Part shown: in pieces, positions 42,235-52,763 of the stretch
Layout of the letters: each line of letters begins with the position of its first letter
Numbering within the stretch: position 1 is the first letter of the stretch
Source: Erwinia phyllosphaerae
Lineage (GTDB): Bacteria > Pseudomonadota > Gammaproteobacteria > Enterobacterales > Enterobacteriaceae
NCBI RefSeq assembly: GCF_019132875.1
Contig: NZ_JAHSPF010000002.1
Location: forward strand, 248,001-312,000
Direction: 5' to 3'
DNA: 64,000 nt
Made by a program: the position numbers and the translations under genes
The notes under the pieces: generated by a model
The model's database searches: none
Seen by the model: only the letters and a program-made list of their open reading frames with translations
Told to the model about the DNA's origin: nothing

Positions 42235-42750
42235 ATGACGACAAAGATAAGCCATAAAAGACTCTTGGAAATGCTCTCGTATGACCCAGCTACCGGTTTG
42301 TTTACATGGAAAGTTAATCGCATGCGGATCAAGTCAGGAACCACTGCTGGCTCAAAAGAAAAAAACGGTTATATCGTCATAGCAATCGAAGGCAAATATT
42401 ACAAAGCTCACAGGCTTGCGTACTTTTACGTGAATAAAAAATGGCCTAAAAACAATATTGATCACATTAACAGGGTAAGAGATGACAACCGAATATCAAA
42501 TTTGCGTGATGCAACTTTTGATGAAAATAGAATGAACAACTCTATTTATTCAAACAACACCAGTGGATTCCCGGGCGTATCGTGGCACAAAGGAAAGGGT
42601 AAGTGGGTAGTTAAAACCAGTGAGGCTGGTAAAGAGAAGACTAACGGTGCGTTCGAAAATCTCATTGACGCAGTAGCTTGCAGAATTCGTTCAGAAATAA
42701 TCAATTACGGCGAATTCTCCCCATTCTTTAGTGGAGGGAAATGCGCATGA
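42235..42750 (+). CDS. HNH homing endonuclease with AP2-type DNA-binding domain
   Basis: 171 residues. The HNH core IDHINRVRDDNRISNLR is at about 78-95 after a YDPATGLFTWK..AHRLAY segment, and an AP2-like domain follows (SGFPGVSWHKGKGKWVV). Such free-standing genes cut DNA at cognate sites and spread between phages. A+T-richer than the flanking structural genes; placed directly after the capsid terminator and overlapping the next start by 10 bp, as expected for an insertion in an intergenic gap. Confidence 0.92.
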   Translation: MTTKISHKRLLEMLSYDPATGLFTWKVNRMRIKSGTTAGSKEKNGYIVIAIEGKYYKAHRLAYFYVNKKWPKNNIDHINRVRDDNRISNLRDATFDENRMNNSIYSNNTSGFPGVSWHKGKGKWVVKTSEAGKEKTNGAFENLIDAVACRIRSEIINYGEFSPFFSGGKCA

Positions 42751-43343
42751 CAACAAAAATTTTAATTATAAATCGGGCTTTGACCAAGCTGGGCAGCGAA
42801 AGGCTGATGAGCGAGACGGACAACAACGCAGCCTCGCGCGCGATTGAGGCTGTTTATGATGGCGTCCTTGATAACCTGCTTCGTGTGTACCGGTGGTCGT
42901 TTGCCATTAAGCGCGCCGCCTTGCCTGCGCTGGTGGAAAAGCCAGTGCACGGATACCAGTTCGAATATCAGCTTCCGGCAGACTGCCTGCGCATTGACAT
43001 GGTAACCGACAATATTCACCACGACTGGCGATGCGAATGGCATATGCCGGTGCCGCGTTATCAGGTTGAAGGGCGGAAAATCCTTGCAGACATTGAGTCG
43101 CCACTTTACCTGCGCTATGGCGCGCGTATGACTGACCCATCAATTTACGACTCAGCCTTTGCTGAAGCATTCGCCTGTGCGCTGGCAGTGGAAATCTGTG
43201 AATCAATCACGCAGTCCTCCACTAAGAAGCAGGCAGCCTTGCAGGCTTACACCACAGCGATTAGCCAGGCGCGGCAGGTCAGCGCTATTGAACGACCACC
43301 AATCCAGCAACAGGAAACATCCTGGTATACGTCGAGGTTGTGA
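42741..43343 (+). CDS. Tail tube protein, T7 gp11-like
   Basis: 200 residues. LIINRALTKLGSERLMSETDNNAASRA and LRVYRWSFAIKRAAL are characteristic of the gp11-like adaptor under the portal. The ATG at 42741 with GGAGGGAA upstream is inside the end of the HNH gene. Confidence 0.88.
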   Translation: MRMTTKILIINRALTKLGSERLMSETDNNAASRAIEAVYDGVLDNLLRVYRWSFAIKRAALPALVEKPVHGYQFEYQLPADCLRIDMVTDNIHHDWRCEWHMPVPRYQVEGRKILADIESPLYLRYGARMTDPSIYDSAFAEAFACALAVEICESITQSSTKKQAALQAYTTAISQARQVSAIERPPIQQQETSWYTSRL

Positions 43344-45616
43344 TGCCATCAGCCACTCCTGCTATTAACAGCTTCAACGCTGGCGAATTCTCACCGCTCA
43401 TGCTGGCACAGACCGACTTCCAGAAGTGGAAGAGCGGGTGCAAGAGGATGCTGAATTTTATCCCTCGCTCGCAAGGCCCGGCGGAGCGTCGTGGCGGCAC
43501 GTACTTTGTAAGTGAGGTAAAAGACTCAGGCCAAAAGGTCTGGTTGGCCCGCTTTGAGTACAACACCACGCAGGCATTCATTCTGGAATTCGGCCCCGGG
43601 TACATCAAGTTTTATTCCGATCACGGCGTAGCGCTTGATGCTTCTGGTAATGCGCTTCAGGTTGGCGCGCCATACACGGCAGACGACCTGACTAATGATG
43701 ATGGTGGCTTTGGCCTGTCTATGGTGCAAAGCGGTGACGTTATCTATATCTGCTGCTACAGCGGTAACGTTCCGCCGTACAAACTAAGCCGAAACAGTAA
43801 CACCAACTGGACGCTGGCGGCTTTCGATTACGCATCAGCTGGTGGCCCGTTCGCGGATATCAACAGTGATAAAGGCGTGCTGGTTTATACCGATCGCTGG
43901 CGTCCGTGGTCAGCTAATGGTCAGCCTCTTGCGGACGGAACCATCACGGACTCAAACCTTGTAACCGTTACTGCCAATGCAGCAATATTTGATACCGGGC
44001 TTGTAGGGTCTCTTTTTTACATAGAGGCATCAACTGATTATAACTCTTCAGGATCATCTGCTGCCGGAGTTGGGGCGTGGGAATCAGGAAAATCTTTTGG
44101 CGTAAATGATTTTTGCCGCTCAGACGGAAAGTACTATGAGGCGATGGCGTCAAAAACAACCGGCTCAACCCAGCCAACGTGGACTGCTGGAACGCATGTT
44201 GATGGAAAGGACGGAGTGCCGTGGCGCTATGCGAATGGTGGCTGGGGTATCGTTTTAATCACCTCCGTCCCAAGCTCAAGCATTGCTGTAGGAAAGGTCA
44301 TAAAAGAACTCCCTCCGACGATCGCGACCTCAGCATTCGCTACATCAAAATGGGCCAAGGGAGACTGGTCTTATACCAAAGGCTTCCCTTCAAAGGTGTG
44401 CTTCTACAAAAGCCGCCTGGCATTTGCCGGGAGAAATAAGCTCTGGTTCTCAGTAGCGTCGGATTATGAAAACTTCACGGCCATGAGCGACGGCTATGAG
44501 GTTCAGTCCGATGATGGGATTAACGTCCAGCTCGAGGCTGACTCCACGAATACGATTCAGTGGATGGCTGCCAGCAGCTCGTTGATTGTCGGCACAGCCA
44601 GTAGCGAACTAACGTGCTCACCATCGACCACCACAAGCGCGTTTGGCCCTGACAATATCCAGATAGTCCAGGAGTCGCGTTATGGCTCCAAAGGCGTTAA
44701 TGCAATTGTTGTTGGCAACACAGTTCTGTTTGTGCAGCGCGCTGGTCGGAAGGTCAGGGCGGTGACAGCTGACTATCAGAGCGGCTCTTACAGCTCTACT
44801 GACCTGTCTGTACTGGCGGAGCACATAACCTCTACCGGCATTGTCGATTTCGCCTGGCAGCAGGAGCCGGATAACGTTGTATGGGTGGCGCTCACTAACG
44901 GCGAGCTGGTGGCACTGACGTATAACGCCGAGCAGGAAGTGACCGGCTGGCACCGCCATGACGTTGATGGTGTGGTTGAGTCTGTCGCCACGATACCGGA
45001 TCCGGATGGTGACAGAGATGATTTATGGCTGGTGGTTCGGCGCACGATAAACGGGGATTCTCGCCGCTACATTGAGTTTATGAAACCATCCTGGGACGCG
45101 TACACGCAAACCCTTGCCGAATCGTTTTACGTCGATTGTGGGCTAACGTATAGCGGCGCGGCGGTAACGTCGGTCAGTGGGCTTAATCACCTAGAAGGTG
45201 AGACGGTTTCGGTAACCACTGATGGGGCTACGCATCCTGATGCCGTAGTGACAAACGGCGCGATCGCTTTGCAGTGGTCAGCGTCAATCGTTAATGTCGG
45301 ACTGCCATTTACGTCCGAGCTGGTCACGCTGCCGTTTCAGGATTCAAAAATAAAGCGCGTAAACAAGGCGGCCATCCTCTTTGTTAATTCGCTGGGCGGC
45401 ACCGTTTCTGACGAAGATGGAAGGCATGCGGATACAATCGAAACCCGCGACTACAACGACATGATGGATGCAGTGCCTGGCGCTTATTCAGACATGAAAA
45501 CCATCGACTGGCCCGGCGATTATAACCTGAGCGGCTGCCTGAAGATTTCACAAAGCCAGCCTCTACCCATGACAATCTGTGCGATATACCCGCGCGCGTG
45601 GACATCCGGCGAATGA
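43343..45616 (+). CDS. Tail nozzle protein, T7 gp12-like
   Basis: 757 residues. The start PAINSFNAGEFSPLMLAQTDFQKW and the RRGGTYFVSEVK, FEYNTTQAFILEFGPGYIKFY motifs are typical of the tail tubular protein B family forming the short-tail nozzle. TGATG overlap with gp11-like gene; ends overlapping the next gene. Confidence 0.92.
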   Translation: MPSATPAINSFNAGEFSPLMLAQTDFQKWKSGCKRMLNFIPRSQGPAERRGGTYFVSEVKDSGQKVWLARFEYNTTQAFILEFGPGYIKFYSDHGVALDASGNALQVGAPYTADDLTNDDGGFGLSMVQSGDVIYICCYSGNVPPYKLSRNSNTNWTLAAFDYASAGGPFADINSDKGVLVYTDRWRPWSANGQPLADGTITDSNLVTVTANAAIFDTGLVGSLFYIEASTDYNSSGSSAAGVGAWESGKSFGVNDFCRSDGKYYEAMASKTTGSTQPTWTAGTHVDGKDGVPWRYANGGWGIVLITSVPSSSIAVGKVIKELPPTIATSAFATSKWAKGDWSYTKGFPSKVCFYKSRLAFAGRNKLWFSVASDYENFTAMSDGYEVQSDDGINVQLEADSTNTIQWMAASSSLIVGTASSELTCSPSTTTSAFGPDNIQIVQESRYGSKGVNAIVVGNTVLFVQRAGRKVRAVTADYQSGSYSSTDLSVLAEHITSTGIVDFAWQQEPDNVVWVALTNGELVALTYNAEQEVTGWHRHDVDGVVESVATIPDPDGDRDDLWLVVRRTINGDSRRYIEFMKPSWDAYTQTLAESFYVDCGLTYSGAAVTSVSGLNHLEGETVSVTTDGATHPDAVVTNGAIALQWSASIVNVGLPFTSELVTLPFQDSKIKRVNKAAILFVNSLGGTVSDEDGRHADTIETRDYNDMMDAVPGAYSDMKTIDWPGDYNLSGCLKISQSQPLPMTICAIYPRAWTSGE

Positions 45617-46029
45617 AAATAATCGACTTCAAACCTGAGCACGTCCTGTGCATCAGGCCGCAGGCATGCCAGCAGTATCTCGACCTGACCATTGAATATG
45701 GCGAGTATCTGATGACCGGTAATTGTTTTACCGGCATTCACGATGGCGAAATTGTAGCTATCGGTGGCCTGCTGCCGGTAAATGATGGTCGGGCCTATCT
45801 GCACATGATTGTGTCCGAGGGCATGCCGCACCAGTGGACAAAGCTCTATCGCGCAGCCTCTCGCCTGATAGGTGCTGTCCGCGATGATTACGATCGCATT
45901 GAAACGCTGAGCACTACGCCAGAAGCAGACCGCTGGCTGGAGTTACTCGGATTTGAATATGAAGGCACGTTGCGCCGGGTTATGCCGGGTGGCACGGACG
46001 CCAAATCTTACAGCATAGTGAGGCAATAA
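45613..46029 (+). CDS. T7 gp13-like protein with acetyltransferase fold
   Basis: 138 residues. GEIVAIGGLLPVNDGRAYLHMIV..AASRLIGAVRDDYDRIETLS follows the GNAT pattern. Equivalent genes between nozzle and ejection-protein genes occur in many podoviruses and are virion assembly proteins rather than proven acetyltransferases. ATGA overlap with the nozzle gene. Confidence 0.75.
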   Translation: MKIIDFKPEHVLCIRPQACQQYLDLTIEYGEYLMTGNCFTGIHDGEIVAIGGLLPVNDGRAYLHMIVSEGMPHQWTKLYRAASRLIGAVRDDYDRIETLSTTPEADRWLELLGFEYEGTLRRVMPGGTDAKSYSIVRQ

Positions 46030-46490
46030 TGGCCGCAGCAGCAGCACCATGGATAGCCGGTGGCGCAGCCGGACTAAGCGCACTGAGCAGCATAAGCAGC
46101 GCGAACAATGCAGCGTCACAAAGCAGGCTAAATGCCAACCTTCTTGATAAGCAGGCGGGCAACGTCGCCCTACAGACTGGCTCTCAGGTTTCGCAAATAC
46201 GCAACCAGGGTAATCAGGTACTGGCGCAACAGTCGGCAGGCTTCGCTGATAACGGAACTGGCTCGGGTGGAACTAACGCATTAATCCAGCGCTCTACGGC
46301 GATTGATACCGAAATGGACGCGGCTAACGCTGACTACAACGGGCGATCGCAAATTGCCAACCTGAACAACCAGGCCAGCGCGCTACGCACATCAGCGAAA
46401 TCACAGCAGGCTGGATTGCTCAGCCTTCTCGGCGGCGCTGCTTCAACAGCTGGCTCTTTCTACGGCACACAATCCCTACTCAAAAAATAA
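46029..46490 (+). CDS. Ejection (internal virion) protein, T7 gp14-like
   Basis: 153 residues: hydrophobic Ala/Gly/Ser start (MAAAAAPWIAGGAAGLSALSSI), Gln/Asn-rich helical body and a hydrophobic C-terminal helix. Typical of the smallest ejection protein that inserts in the outer membrane. TAATG overlap. Confidence 0.75.
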   Translation: MAAAAAPWIAGGAAGLSALSSISSANNAASQSRLNANLLDKQAGNVALQTGSQVSQIRNQGNQVLAQQSAGFADNGTGSGGTNALIQRSTAIDTEMDAANADYNGRSQIANLNNQASALRTSAKSQQAGLLSLLGGAASTAGSFYGTQSLLKK

Positions 46491-46499
46491 GGTTGCGAG

Positions 46500-48905
46500 A
46501 TGGCGAGAATACCAACTTATCAGCAGCAGGTTGGCATCCGTGCCGCTGGCCCTTCGACTATCAACACGCCTACGCAAACCACTGACAACCAGATGTTTCA
46601 GCAGGGCGTTGACTCTTTCGCTAACGCCGCAGTTCGCCTTGGCCAGCAGCAGGCCGCTGTAAAAAATACGCAGTACATGACTGATTTCGTCAATTCGCAG
46701 TCAGCATTAAGCCAGTCACTGAACGATGCACAGCAGAAATCACAGACCGGCATTGACTACATTCCGGCTGCGCAGCAGATCGCCAAGCAGCATGAGCAGG
46801 ACTTCTTCTCAAACCACCCGGAACTTAGCGACTCTGAGAAGCAAGACTATACGCTTCGCTGGGCACAGGCGCGCGGACAGGTAGAGAATCAGGCCATAAA
46901 CTGGGGCCAGAACCAGGCCACGCAGATTAAAATAACCAACTTCGAAGACACGGCTTCGCAGATCGGTTCGCAATTGCTGCAAAATCCAAACGGCTCTCAG
47001 GCTCTCCAGCAAAGCTGGCTGCAAAGCATCAATGACAGCGATCTGCCACCTGCTGTTAAAGCGCAGATGCAGCAGAAGGGCCTGAACTCATGGGAATACG
47101 CTAAAGGCCTGTGGGCGGCTAATAACGCATCCGATCACCTGATGAGTCAGATTCAGCAGCAGCGCTTCGACAATGCCGCTGCGAAAGGCTCATCTGGGAC
47201 GCTGGCCAACCGCAACAACAACCCGTTAAACCTCCGCTATTCAACCAGCAATAACTGGCTGGGCAAGGGTGGTGATAACGGCTCTGGTTTCGAGCAATTC
47301 GACACCCCTGAGCATGGCCTACGCGCTGGCCTGAAGCTGATGCGCAACCATATCAACAATGGCGATGACACGCTCAACTCTCTGGTTAATCGCTGGGCAC
47401 CAAGCTCTGATAATAACGACCCGGTGCAGTATGCGCAGTTTGTGAGTAAACAGACCGGCATCCCGGCTGACGCGAAGCTGAACCCGAACGACCCTCAGCA
47501 GATGACCAGCATTGCCAGGGCGATGGCGCAGAAGGAAGGTTACTCCGGCAACATTGATGATGGCCAGGCTAACCGCGCGTGGAATGCTGTGGACAACCCC
47601 GGCGCGCTGGCACCCGGCGTAAACACCGGTCACCTTTCTATGGAGCAAACACAATCGCTCTACAGAATGGCGCAGGCTACCAATGATCGGGCTATAGCAT
47701 TCCAGATAGCGCAGCAGACGCAGCAGGCGGCACTGGCGGCCAAGCGCGAGACGGCGGCATCCCACGCCAGCGATATCATGCAGAACCGAATCGCTACCGG
47801 TGAAATCCCGTCGCAGACGGACTGGCAGAACTATACCAACACGGTGCAGGGAACGCAGTACGACGGCGCAGCAGAAGTGCTGCGTGGAGCAATGGTGAAA
47901 ACTCAGCAGTTGCTTACCATGCCGCCAGCGCAGGCTCAGCAGCAGCTGGATACGATGCGTCTTGACCTGAAACAGAATGGCGGGTCGGAAACTGAGTACA
48001 AAGTGCTGAATGCTGTACAGCGCGGTATTGACCAGCGACGCACCGATATCCAGAAGAACCCGCAGGCTGTGGGTGCTATGGATTCAGGCCAGCCGCTTCA
48101 GCCATTGAATGCCGGTGATGCTATCGACCAGCCAGGTGCGTGGGGCCAGCAACTGCTGCAACGCCAGGTAAACTCTGATGCCGTTGCACAGAAATACGGC
48201 CCGACCGCTGGAAAGAACCTGATGACTCCGGACGAACTGCACAACACGCAGGACTCCTACGCTCGCATGACGCCAGACCAGCGCATCCAGTTCTGGCGAA
48301 ATACTCAGGCCAGTAGCTCTCCGGAGATAGCCACAAGGCTAGCGCGGGAAGTTGGCGGTGATTCGCTGCAGGTGTCGGCAGTGGCAAGTCTGGCAAATAC
48401 GCCTGCTGGCTATGCAACAGCTCTGGCCGTAGACCGCGGCAACCGGTTAATTAATCCTGTTGACGGCGCAGCAAAGGTGAAGTTTGGCACTGGATTTGAT
48501 GAGGATACGATGACCGCTATCAAATCTGAATATCCAGGCCTGAGCACTGCGCAGGTTCAGCAGCTATTGCCGGTTGTGAAGTCATATCATGTTGGTAGTG
48601 GTGGAGACCTGAGCCGCAGGCCTGATAGTGACGCCCTTCATAAAGTAATCGGCACGCCTTTGAAAATTGGTAGTGCCTCAATCATTGCCCCGCCGGGCAC
48701 GGATGCGAATGCCTACAAGGACAATATCAACAGCGGCATCAAAGCGCTGGGTGAGTATTCGCAAAGTGTCAGTAACGGCCTGCGTAACGGCACCTACACC
48801 TTCACACCAGACGTAAACGGCAACCAGATCCTGATTAACTCCGCATCACAGCGAAAAGTCATCGGGGATAACGGCCGGCCGGTAGTCATTGAGGTAAGCA
48901 AATGA
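46500..48905 (+). CDS. Ejection protein with a putative peptidoglycan-degrading domain
   Basis: 801 residues, mostly Gln-rich helix. Around residues 240-360 is RNNNPLNLRYS..GFEQFDTPEHGLRAGLKLMRNH..DPVQYAQFVSKQTGIPAD, a pattern found in phage virion-associated lysozyme-like proteins that open the cell wall for DNA entry. The catalytic residue is not assigned. Partner of the next two genes. Confidence 0.7.
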   Translation: MARIPTYQQQVGIRAAGPSTINTPTQTTDNQMFQQGVDSFANAAVRLGQQQAAVKNTQYMTDFVNSQSALSQSLNDAQQKSQTGIDYIPAAQQIAKQHEQDFFSNHPELSDSEKQDYTLRWAQARGQVENQAINWGQNQATQIKITNFEDTASQIGSQLLQNPNGSQALQQSWLQSINDSDLPPAVKAQMQQKGLNSWEYAKGLWAANNASDHLMSQIQQQRFDNAAAKGSSGTLANRNNNPLNLRYSTSNNWLGKGGDNGSGFEQFDTPEHGLRAGLKLMRNHINNGDDTLNSLVNRWAPSSDNNDPVQYAQFVSKQTGIPADAKLNPNDPQQMTSIARAMAQKEGYSGNIDDGQANRAWNAVDNPGALAPGVNTGHLSMEQTQSLYRMAQATNDRAIAFQIAQQTQQAALAAKRETAASHASDIMQNRIATGEIPSQTDWQNYTNTVQGTQYDGAAEVLRGAMVKTQQLLTMPPAQAQQQLDTMRLDLKQNGGSETEYKVLNAVQRGIDQRRTDIQKNPQAVGAMDSGQPLQPLNAGDAIDQPGAWGQQLLQRQVNSDAVAQKYGPTAGKNLMTPDELHNTQDSYARMTPDQRIQFWRNTQASSSPEIATRLAREVGGDSLQVSAVASLANTPAGYATALAVDRGNRLINPVDGAAKVKFGTGFDEDTMTAIKSEYPGLSTAQVQQLLPVVKSYHVGSGGDLSRRPDSDALHKVIGTPLKIGSASIIAPPGTDANAYKDNINSGIKALGEYSQSVSNGLRNGTYTFTPDVNGNQILINSASQRKVIGDNGRPVVIEVSK

Positions 48906-50218
48906 GCTTGCTATACGATAAACAGCTGAACGATACGCTGGAGCAGAACGGCGGAGAAAGCCTGAAGCACATCGATGCAGGCGCATTGCAGGGCATCGGT
49001 GAAGGTGTTTCAACCGGCCTGAGTAACGCCGGGACATCTCTGGCGCGCATCGCTGCGACTACCGGTAACGCGCAGATGAGGGTATCCGGCGCACAGATGC
49101 TGGCGGGCGCAGCAATCACCGGCAGTGAAGAAACGGAACGCGCAGGAAAGGAATCAGTAGAAGCGGCACCACCGACTGAGTCTCAGTTACCGCAGTACAA
49201 GGGTTTTGACAGTGAGCAGGTCGGCGCGGTCGGTACAATTCTTGGCGGGCTGGCGCAGCAGGTGCCATCACTGGCAGCAATGGTCGTTAACCCGGCGGCC
49301 GGTATCGTTCTCGCCGCTGCACAAGGTCAGACGGAAGCGCATGCGGAAGGCGCTAAGATCGGGCTGACTGGTGAAGACCTCGAAAACTACAGCGATGTCG
49401 GCGGCCTTTCTGGTGGCGTTGGCGCGGCCATTCCGGGCTTTGCCGGATTCGGTAAAGGAGCGATGCTTTATGGTTCCCGGTTTGTGCTTGGTGGCCTGGC
49501 TAACAGCGCTACAGGGGAAGCAGATCGGTGGGGCCGTGCGGCCATTCTTGATGATGCTGGTTTTCACGATCAGGCTCGGCAGATGCGCCAGGCGGATGCG
49601 GCCAGCCGCGTAACTGAGTTTGTGCTCGGCGGCGCGTTTGGTTTGATTGGTGGCGGACACCGAACGGAATCGCCCGACTTACCCGGCCTGTCCAGCGTCC
49701 ATGATGATGCGTCAGTCGCTCACCTTATCCATGACAACTACGTCACAGAGTCTGCGCCCGGACTCGCTACTGACGCGCACGCGGAAGCTGGCCACGTCAT
49801 GGCGATGGATTCGGCAAACGAGTCAGTGCATGCCGGAAAGGCTGTAGATGTTTCCGACCATATCAACGATGGGCAAACCTTTCTCGCCAGAAGTGATATT
49901 GATACCGGCAACGTGGAGCGCGGGCAGCTAAGCGATAACGCCACTCAGAAGATTGACAGGGTCGCGCAGTCATCCGACGAGCAGGGAATCCCGCAACCAC
50001 AAAGCACAGAGCCTCGCCCGGGAGTTATCAGTGAGCATAACGAGCAGCCATTCGATACGGTGCGCGAGCAGGTTCAAGCGCTGCGTGAAACCCATCCTGA
50101 ACTGGCTGACGCCATTGCTCCACATCTTGAGGCTATTGAAGCTGAGCATACGGCAGCGCATCAAAACTCGCAGGTTTACGACGTGGCCGCCGCGTGCGCG
50201 CTGAAATACGGGAATTAA
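48902..50218 (+). CDS. Putative ejection protein (438 aa)
   Basis: Gly/Ala-rich with several hydrophobic stretches (LAQQVPSLAAMVVNPAAGIVLAAA; GGLSGGVGAAIPGFAGFG), then an acidic polar C-terminal half. The stop-start contacts (ATGA with the previous, one-base gap to the next gene) place it in the ejection-protein set. Function by position. Confidence 0.6.
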   Translation: MSLLYDKQLNDTLEQNGGESLKHIDAGALQGIGEGVSTGLSNAGTSLARIAATTGNAQMRVSGAQMLAGAAITGSEETERAGKESVEAAPPTESQLPQYKGFDSEQVGAVGTILGGLAQQVPSLAAMVVNPAAGIVLAAAQGQTEAHAEGAKIGLTGEDLENYSDVGGLSGGVGAAIPGFAGFGKGAMLYGSRFVLGGLANSATGEADRWGRAAILDDAGFHDQARQMRQADAASRVTEFVLGGAFGLIGGGHRTESPDLPGLSSVHDDASVAHLIHDNYVTESAPGLATDAHAEAGHVMAMDSANESVHAGKAVDVSDHINDGQTFLARSDIDTGNVERGQLSDNATQKIDRVAQSSDEQGIPQPQSTEPRPGVISEHNEQPFDTVREQVQALRETHPELADAIAPHLEAIEAEHTAAHQNSQVYDVAAACALKYGN

Positions 50219-50219
50219 T

Positions 50220-52712
50220 ATGAAACCACAGTGCATACAGGCTGTTGAAGAGCACCTGTCAAAGCTGAGCGGGAAGCCAGAAAAGCTGACCAAAGCGGCC
50301 GTTGAGCGCATCGATTCACGCATGCATGAGGGTGCTAAAGTTCTGGCCCGCCGTGACCGCGCCGCATGGCAGGGAATGTCTCCGGACGAGCGTACCATTG
50401 CGATCGGAAATTGGGTGCGTGACCAGGAGCAGATTCAGGCAGACAGCCAGGCACGCAGCAAGCTACGCCAAATCTCGGCAATTTCAGATGCTGCGCGCCG
50501 GATGAATGATCTGGCTGCAGTGAGAAAGGACAAGCCAGGCAAGTGGAGCAACGCGCTAATCGACGTGCTGGAGGGCGTGGATAACACGCTGCGCGGCGCT
50601 GAACAGGTAGCAGTTCGGGGCTTTGGTGACATGCTCAAAGAGGCTAAGGTCGGCGGGTTAGGCGTGGACTTTGGCAACCGCCGCAGCGATGCGTATTTCA
50701 GTGATGTGGTGAAAGAGATTTACGGTCAAAACACGGGCAATGCCGGTGCGCGAGCTTTTGCGCAGAAGTGGTCTGACTCGATGGAAGGTTACCGGCAGGC
50801 GCGTAACCGGGCTGGCGGCACGGTAGGCAAGCTGGATAATTACGCTCCGCAGGCACATGACCCAACCGTTATGCAGCGGATCGGAAAGGATTCATGGGTC
50901 AGTTTCATGATGAAGAACCTTGACCGCAAACAGTACCTGAGCGATGCAGGGCAGCAGCTGGACGACAAGTCTCTGCAAGGCGTGGTCGAGAAGATGTATG
51001 ACACGCTGGTTACTGATGGTGTGAATAAAATATCTCTGGACGACCAGGGTCTGGCGAAGGATGCCAGCGCTGGTTTCGGTAGCTCAAACATCGCCCGTTC
51101 GCTTAACGCCAGTCATCGCGAGATTCACCTACGCGATGCTGACGCAGTTATTGAGTACAACCGCCAGTTTAGCGATCGCTCTCTGGGCTCTTCGTTCTTC
51201 TCACACCTGAACCGCTCCGCGCGTGATTCAGCGATGATAAACGAGCTTGGGCCTAACCCCGGCATGACCTTTGCCACATTGCGCGACACGGCCATGAAAC
51301 GCGACAGCCAGATGCCGGGTGCTGTGTTTGATGGCGATGGCAGCGTGAAAGGCGCGACGCGTGGTGCGTTCAGCCCTGACGCATATTTCCGGCAGATGGC
51401 TAACAACAATAACGACTTCACCACTTTTGACCGGATAAGCAGTGCGCTGACCGCATATCAGGCAGCAACAAAGCTGACGAGTACCGCATTGCGCGCGCCG
51501 TTCCAGGATACACCAGGCATTCTGCTTAATATGGCTGACGTGGGTCAGTTGGGTAATATTGGTACCATCCTGCGCACAGCTTTCAGCCCTAAAGAGGCGT
51601 CGCAGTTTGGTATTGGTGCCGAGGTGGCCACGCTGGCAGCTCGGCAGGGTGCAGAGCGGATCATGACGCAGGGCCGTTTCAATATCGGTAATGCCATGAG
51701 CCGCTACGCTCAGGCCACGATGAAATACACGTTGCTGGATACCTGGACCAATGCCGCGCGCCGGGCCGGTCAGACATCGCATGCTTTTGCCCTGGCTGAC
51801 TGGTCTAAACGCGCATGGGGCAAGCTTGATGACAGCCAGCGATCGCTACTGAACAACGCCGGGATTACAGAGCAGGACTGGCAGCACATCGTCAACCTGC
51901 CGCGTCAATCTCTACGTGGTCATGATATCCACGACGTTTCCGATGTTTCGGCGCTGGGCCTTAGCCCGGATGATGCCATGCGTTTACAGTCTCGCATGAT
52001 GGGCTTTGTTCGCATGGGTGGCGACATCGTAACCTCAGAGCACAACCTGACCGCGCAGACGATCATGAGTGCTGGCGGACGTACCAACGCCCTGACTAAA
52101 CAGGTGATGCTGTTCAAAAATGCCGGTGCTATTCAGACCGCGCATATGCTTGATCGCCTCAGCAGAAAATCAGGAACTACGCGCGTCGGGTACGTCGCGG
52201 CTACGGCAGCAACATCGCTGGGTTTCGGTTACATGGCGCTGGCCGCTCAGGCTTTAACGAACGGGCAAAACCCGCCACCACTTGATGACTGGCGCACAAT
52301 CGGACGGGCAATGGCGGTGGCTGGCGGCTTTGCGATGGTCCAGGACTTGATAACCAGCATGTACGACGCGGTGAGCGGCGATAACAGCGGGCATAGTTCA
52401 AGCGCGGTACCGATATTTGGCGACCTGGCAACACTGGGGAAAATTGCCTTTACCGCACCTACCGATCCAAACAAAGCCGGTTACATGGCGATTCGCTTTG
52501 GCCGGCAGCAGATAGCGCCCCTGAACTACTGGTATACGAAAGCCGCTGTTGACCATCTTTTCTTTAACGATGCAGCAGAGGCGCTCAATCCAGGTTATCA
52601 GCGGAGGCTCAGGAAGTACGCAGACCAGAAAGGGCAGCAATACTTTTACGACCCGTCCGGCAGCCTTAGCTCCCCAGGCGTTGGGGAATACACAAAACCG
52701 TTAGGGCAATAA
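50220..52712 (+). CDS. Large ejection protein (830 aa)
   Basis: Long helical protein; a hydrophobic segment near residue 665 (TAATSLGFGYMALAAQALT) could span a membrane. In podoviruses the last large protein before the tail fibre is the third ejection protein forming the channel for DNA transfer. Ends at a strong terminator. Confidence 0.65.
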   Translation: MKPQCIQAVEEHLSKLSGKPEKLTKAAVERIDSRMHEGAKVLARRDRAAWQGMSPDERTIAIGNWVRDQEQIQADSQARSKLRQISAISDAARRMNDLAAVRKDKPGKWSNALIDVLEGVDNTLRGAEQVAVRGFGDMLKEAKVGGLGVDFGNRRSDAYFSDVVKEIYGQNTGNAGARAFAQKWSDSMEGYRQARNRAGGTVGKLDNYAPQAHDPTVMQRIGKDSWVSFMMKNLDRKQYLSDAGQQLDDKSLQGVVEKMYDTLVTDGVNKISLDDQGLAKDASAGFGSSNIARSLNASHREIHLRDADAVIEYNRQFSDRSLGSSFFSHLNRSARDSAMINELGPNPGMTFATLRDTAMKRDSQMPGAVFDGDGSVKGATRGAFSPDAYFRQMANNNNDFTTFDRISSALTAYQAATKLTSTALRAPFQDTPGILLNMADVGQLGNIGTILRTAFSPKEASQFGIGAEVATLAARQGAERIMTQGRFNIGNAMSRYAQATMKYTLLDTWTNAARRAGQTSHAFALADWSKRAWGKLDDSQRSLLNNAGITEQDWQHIVNLPRQSLRGHDIHDVSDVSALGLSPDDAMRLQSRMMGFVRMGGDIVTSEHNLTAQTIMSAGGRTNALTKQVMLFKNAGAIQTAHMLDRLSRKSGTTRVGYVAATAATSLGFGYMALAAQALTNGQNPPPLDDWRTIGRAMAVAGGFAMVQDLITSMYDAVSGDNSGHSSSAVPIFGDLATLGKIAFTAPTDPNKAGYMAIRFGRQQIAPLNYWYTKAAVDHLFFNDAAEALNPGYQRRLRKYADQKGQQYFYDPSGSLSSPGVGEYTKPLGQ

Positions 52713-52724
52713 GCTAATACACAA

Positions 52725-52746
52725 ACCCGCTCCGGCGGGTTTTTTT
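52725..52746 (+). terminator. Terminator after the ejection-protein genes
   Basis: CCCGC-TCCG-GCGGG followed by seven T. Separates assembly genes from the host-recognition cluster. Confidence 0.88.
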
Positions 52747-52763
52747 ACGCCTGGAGAAAAGCA

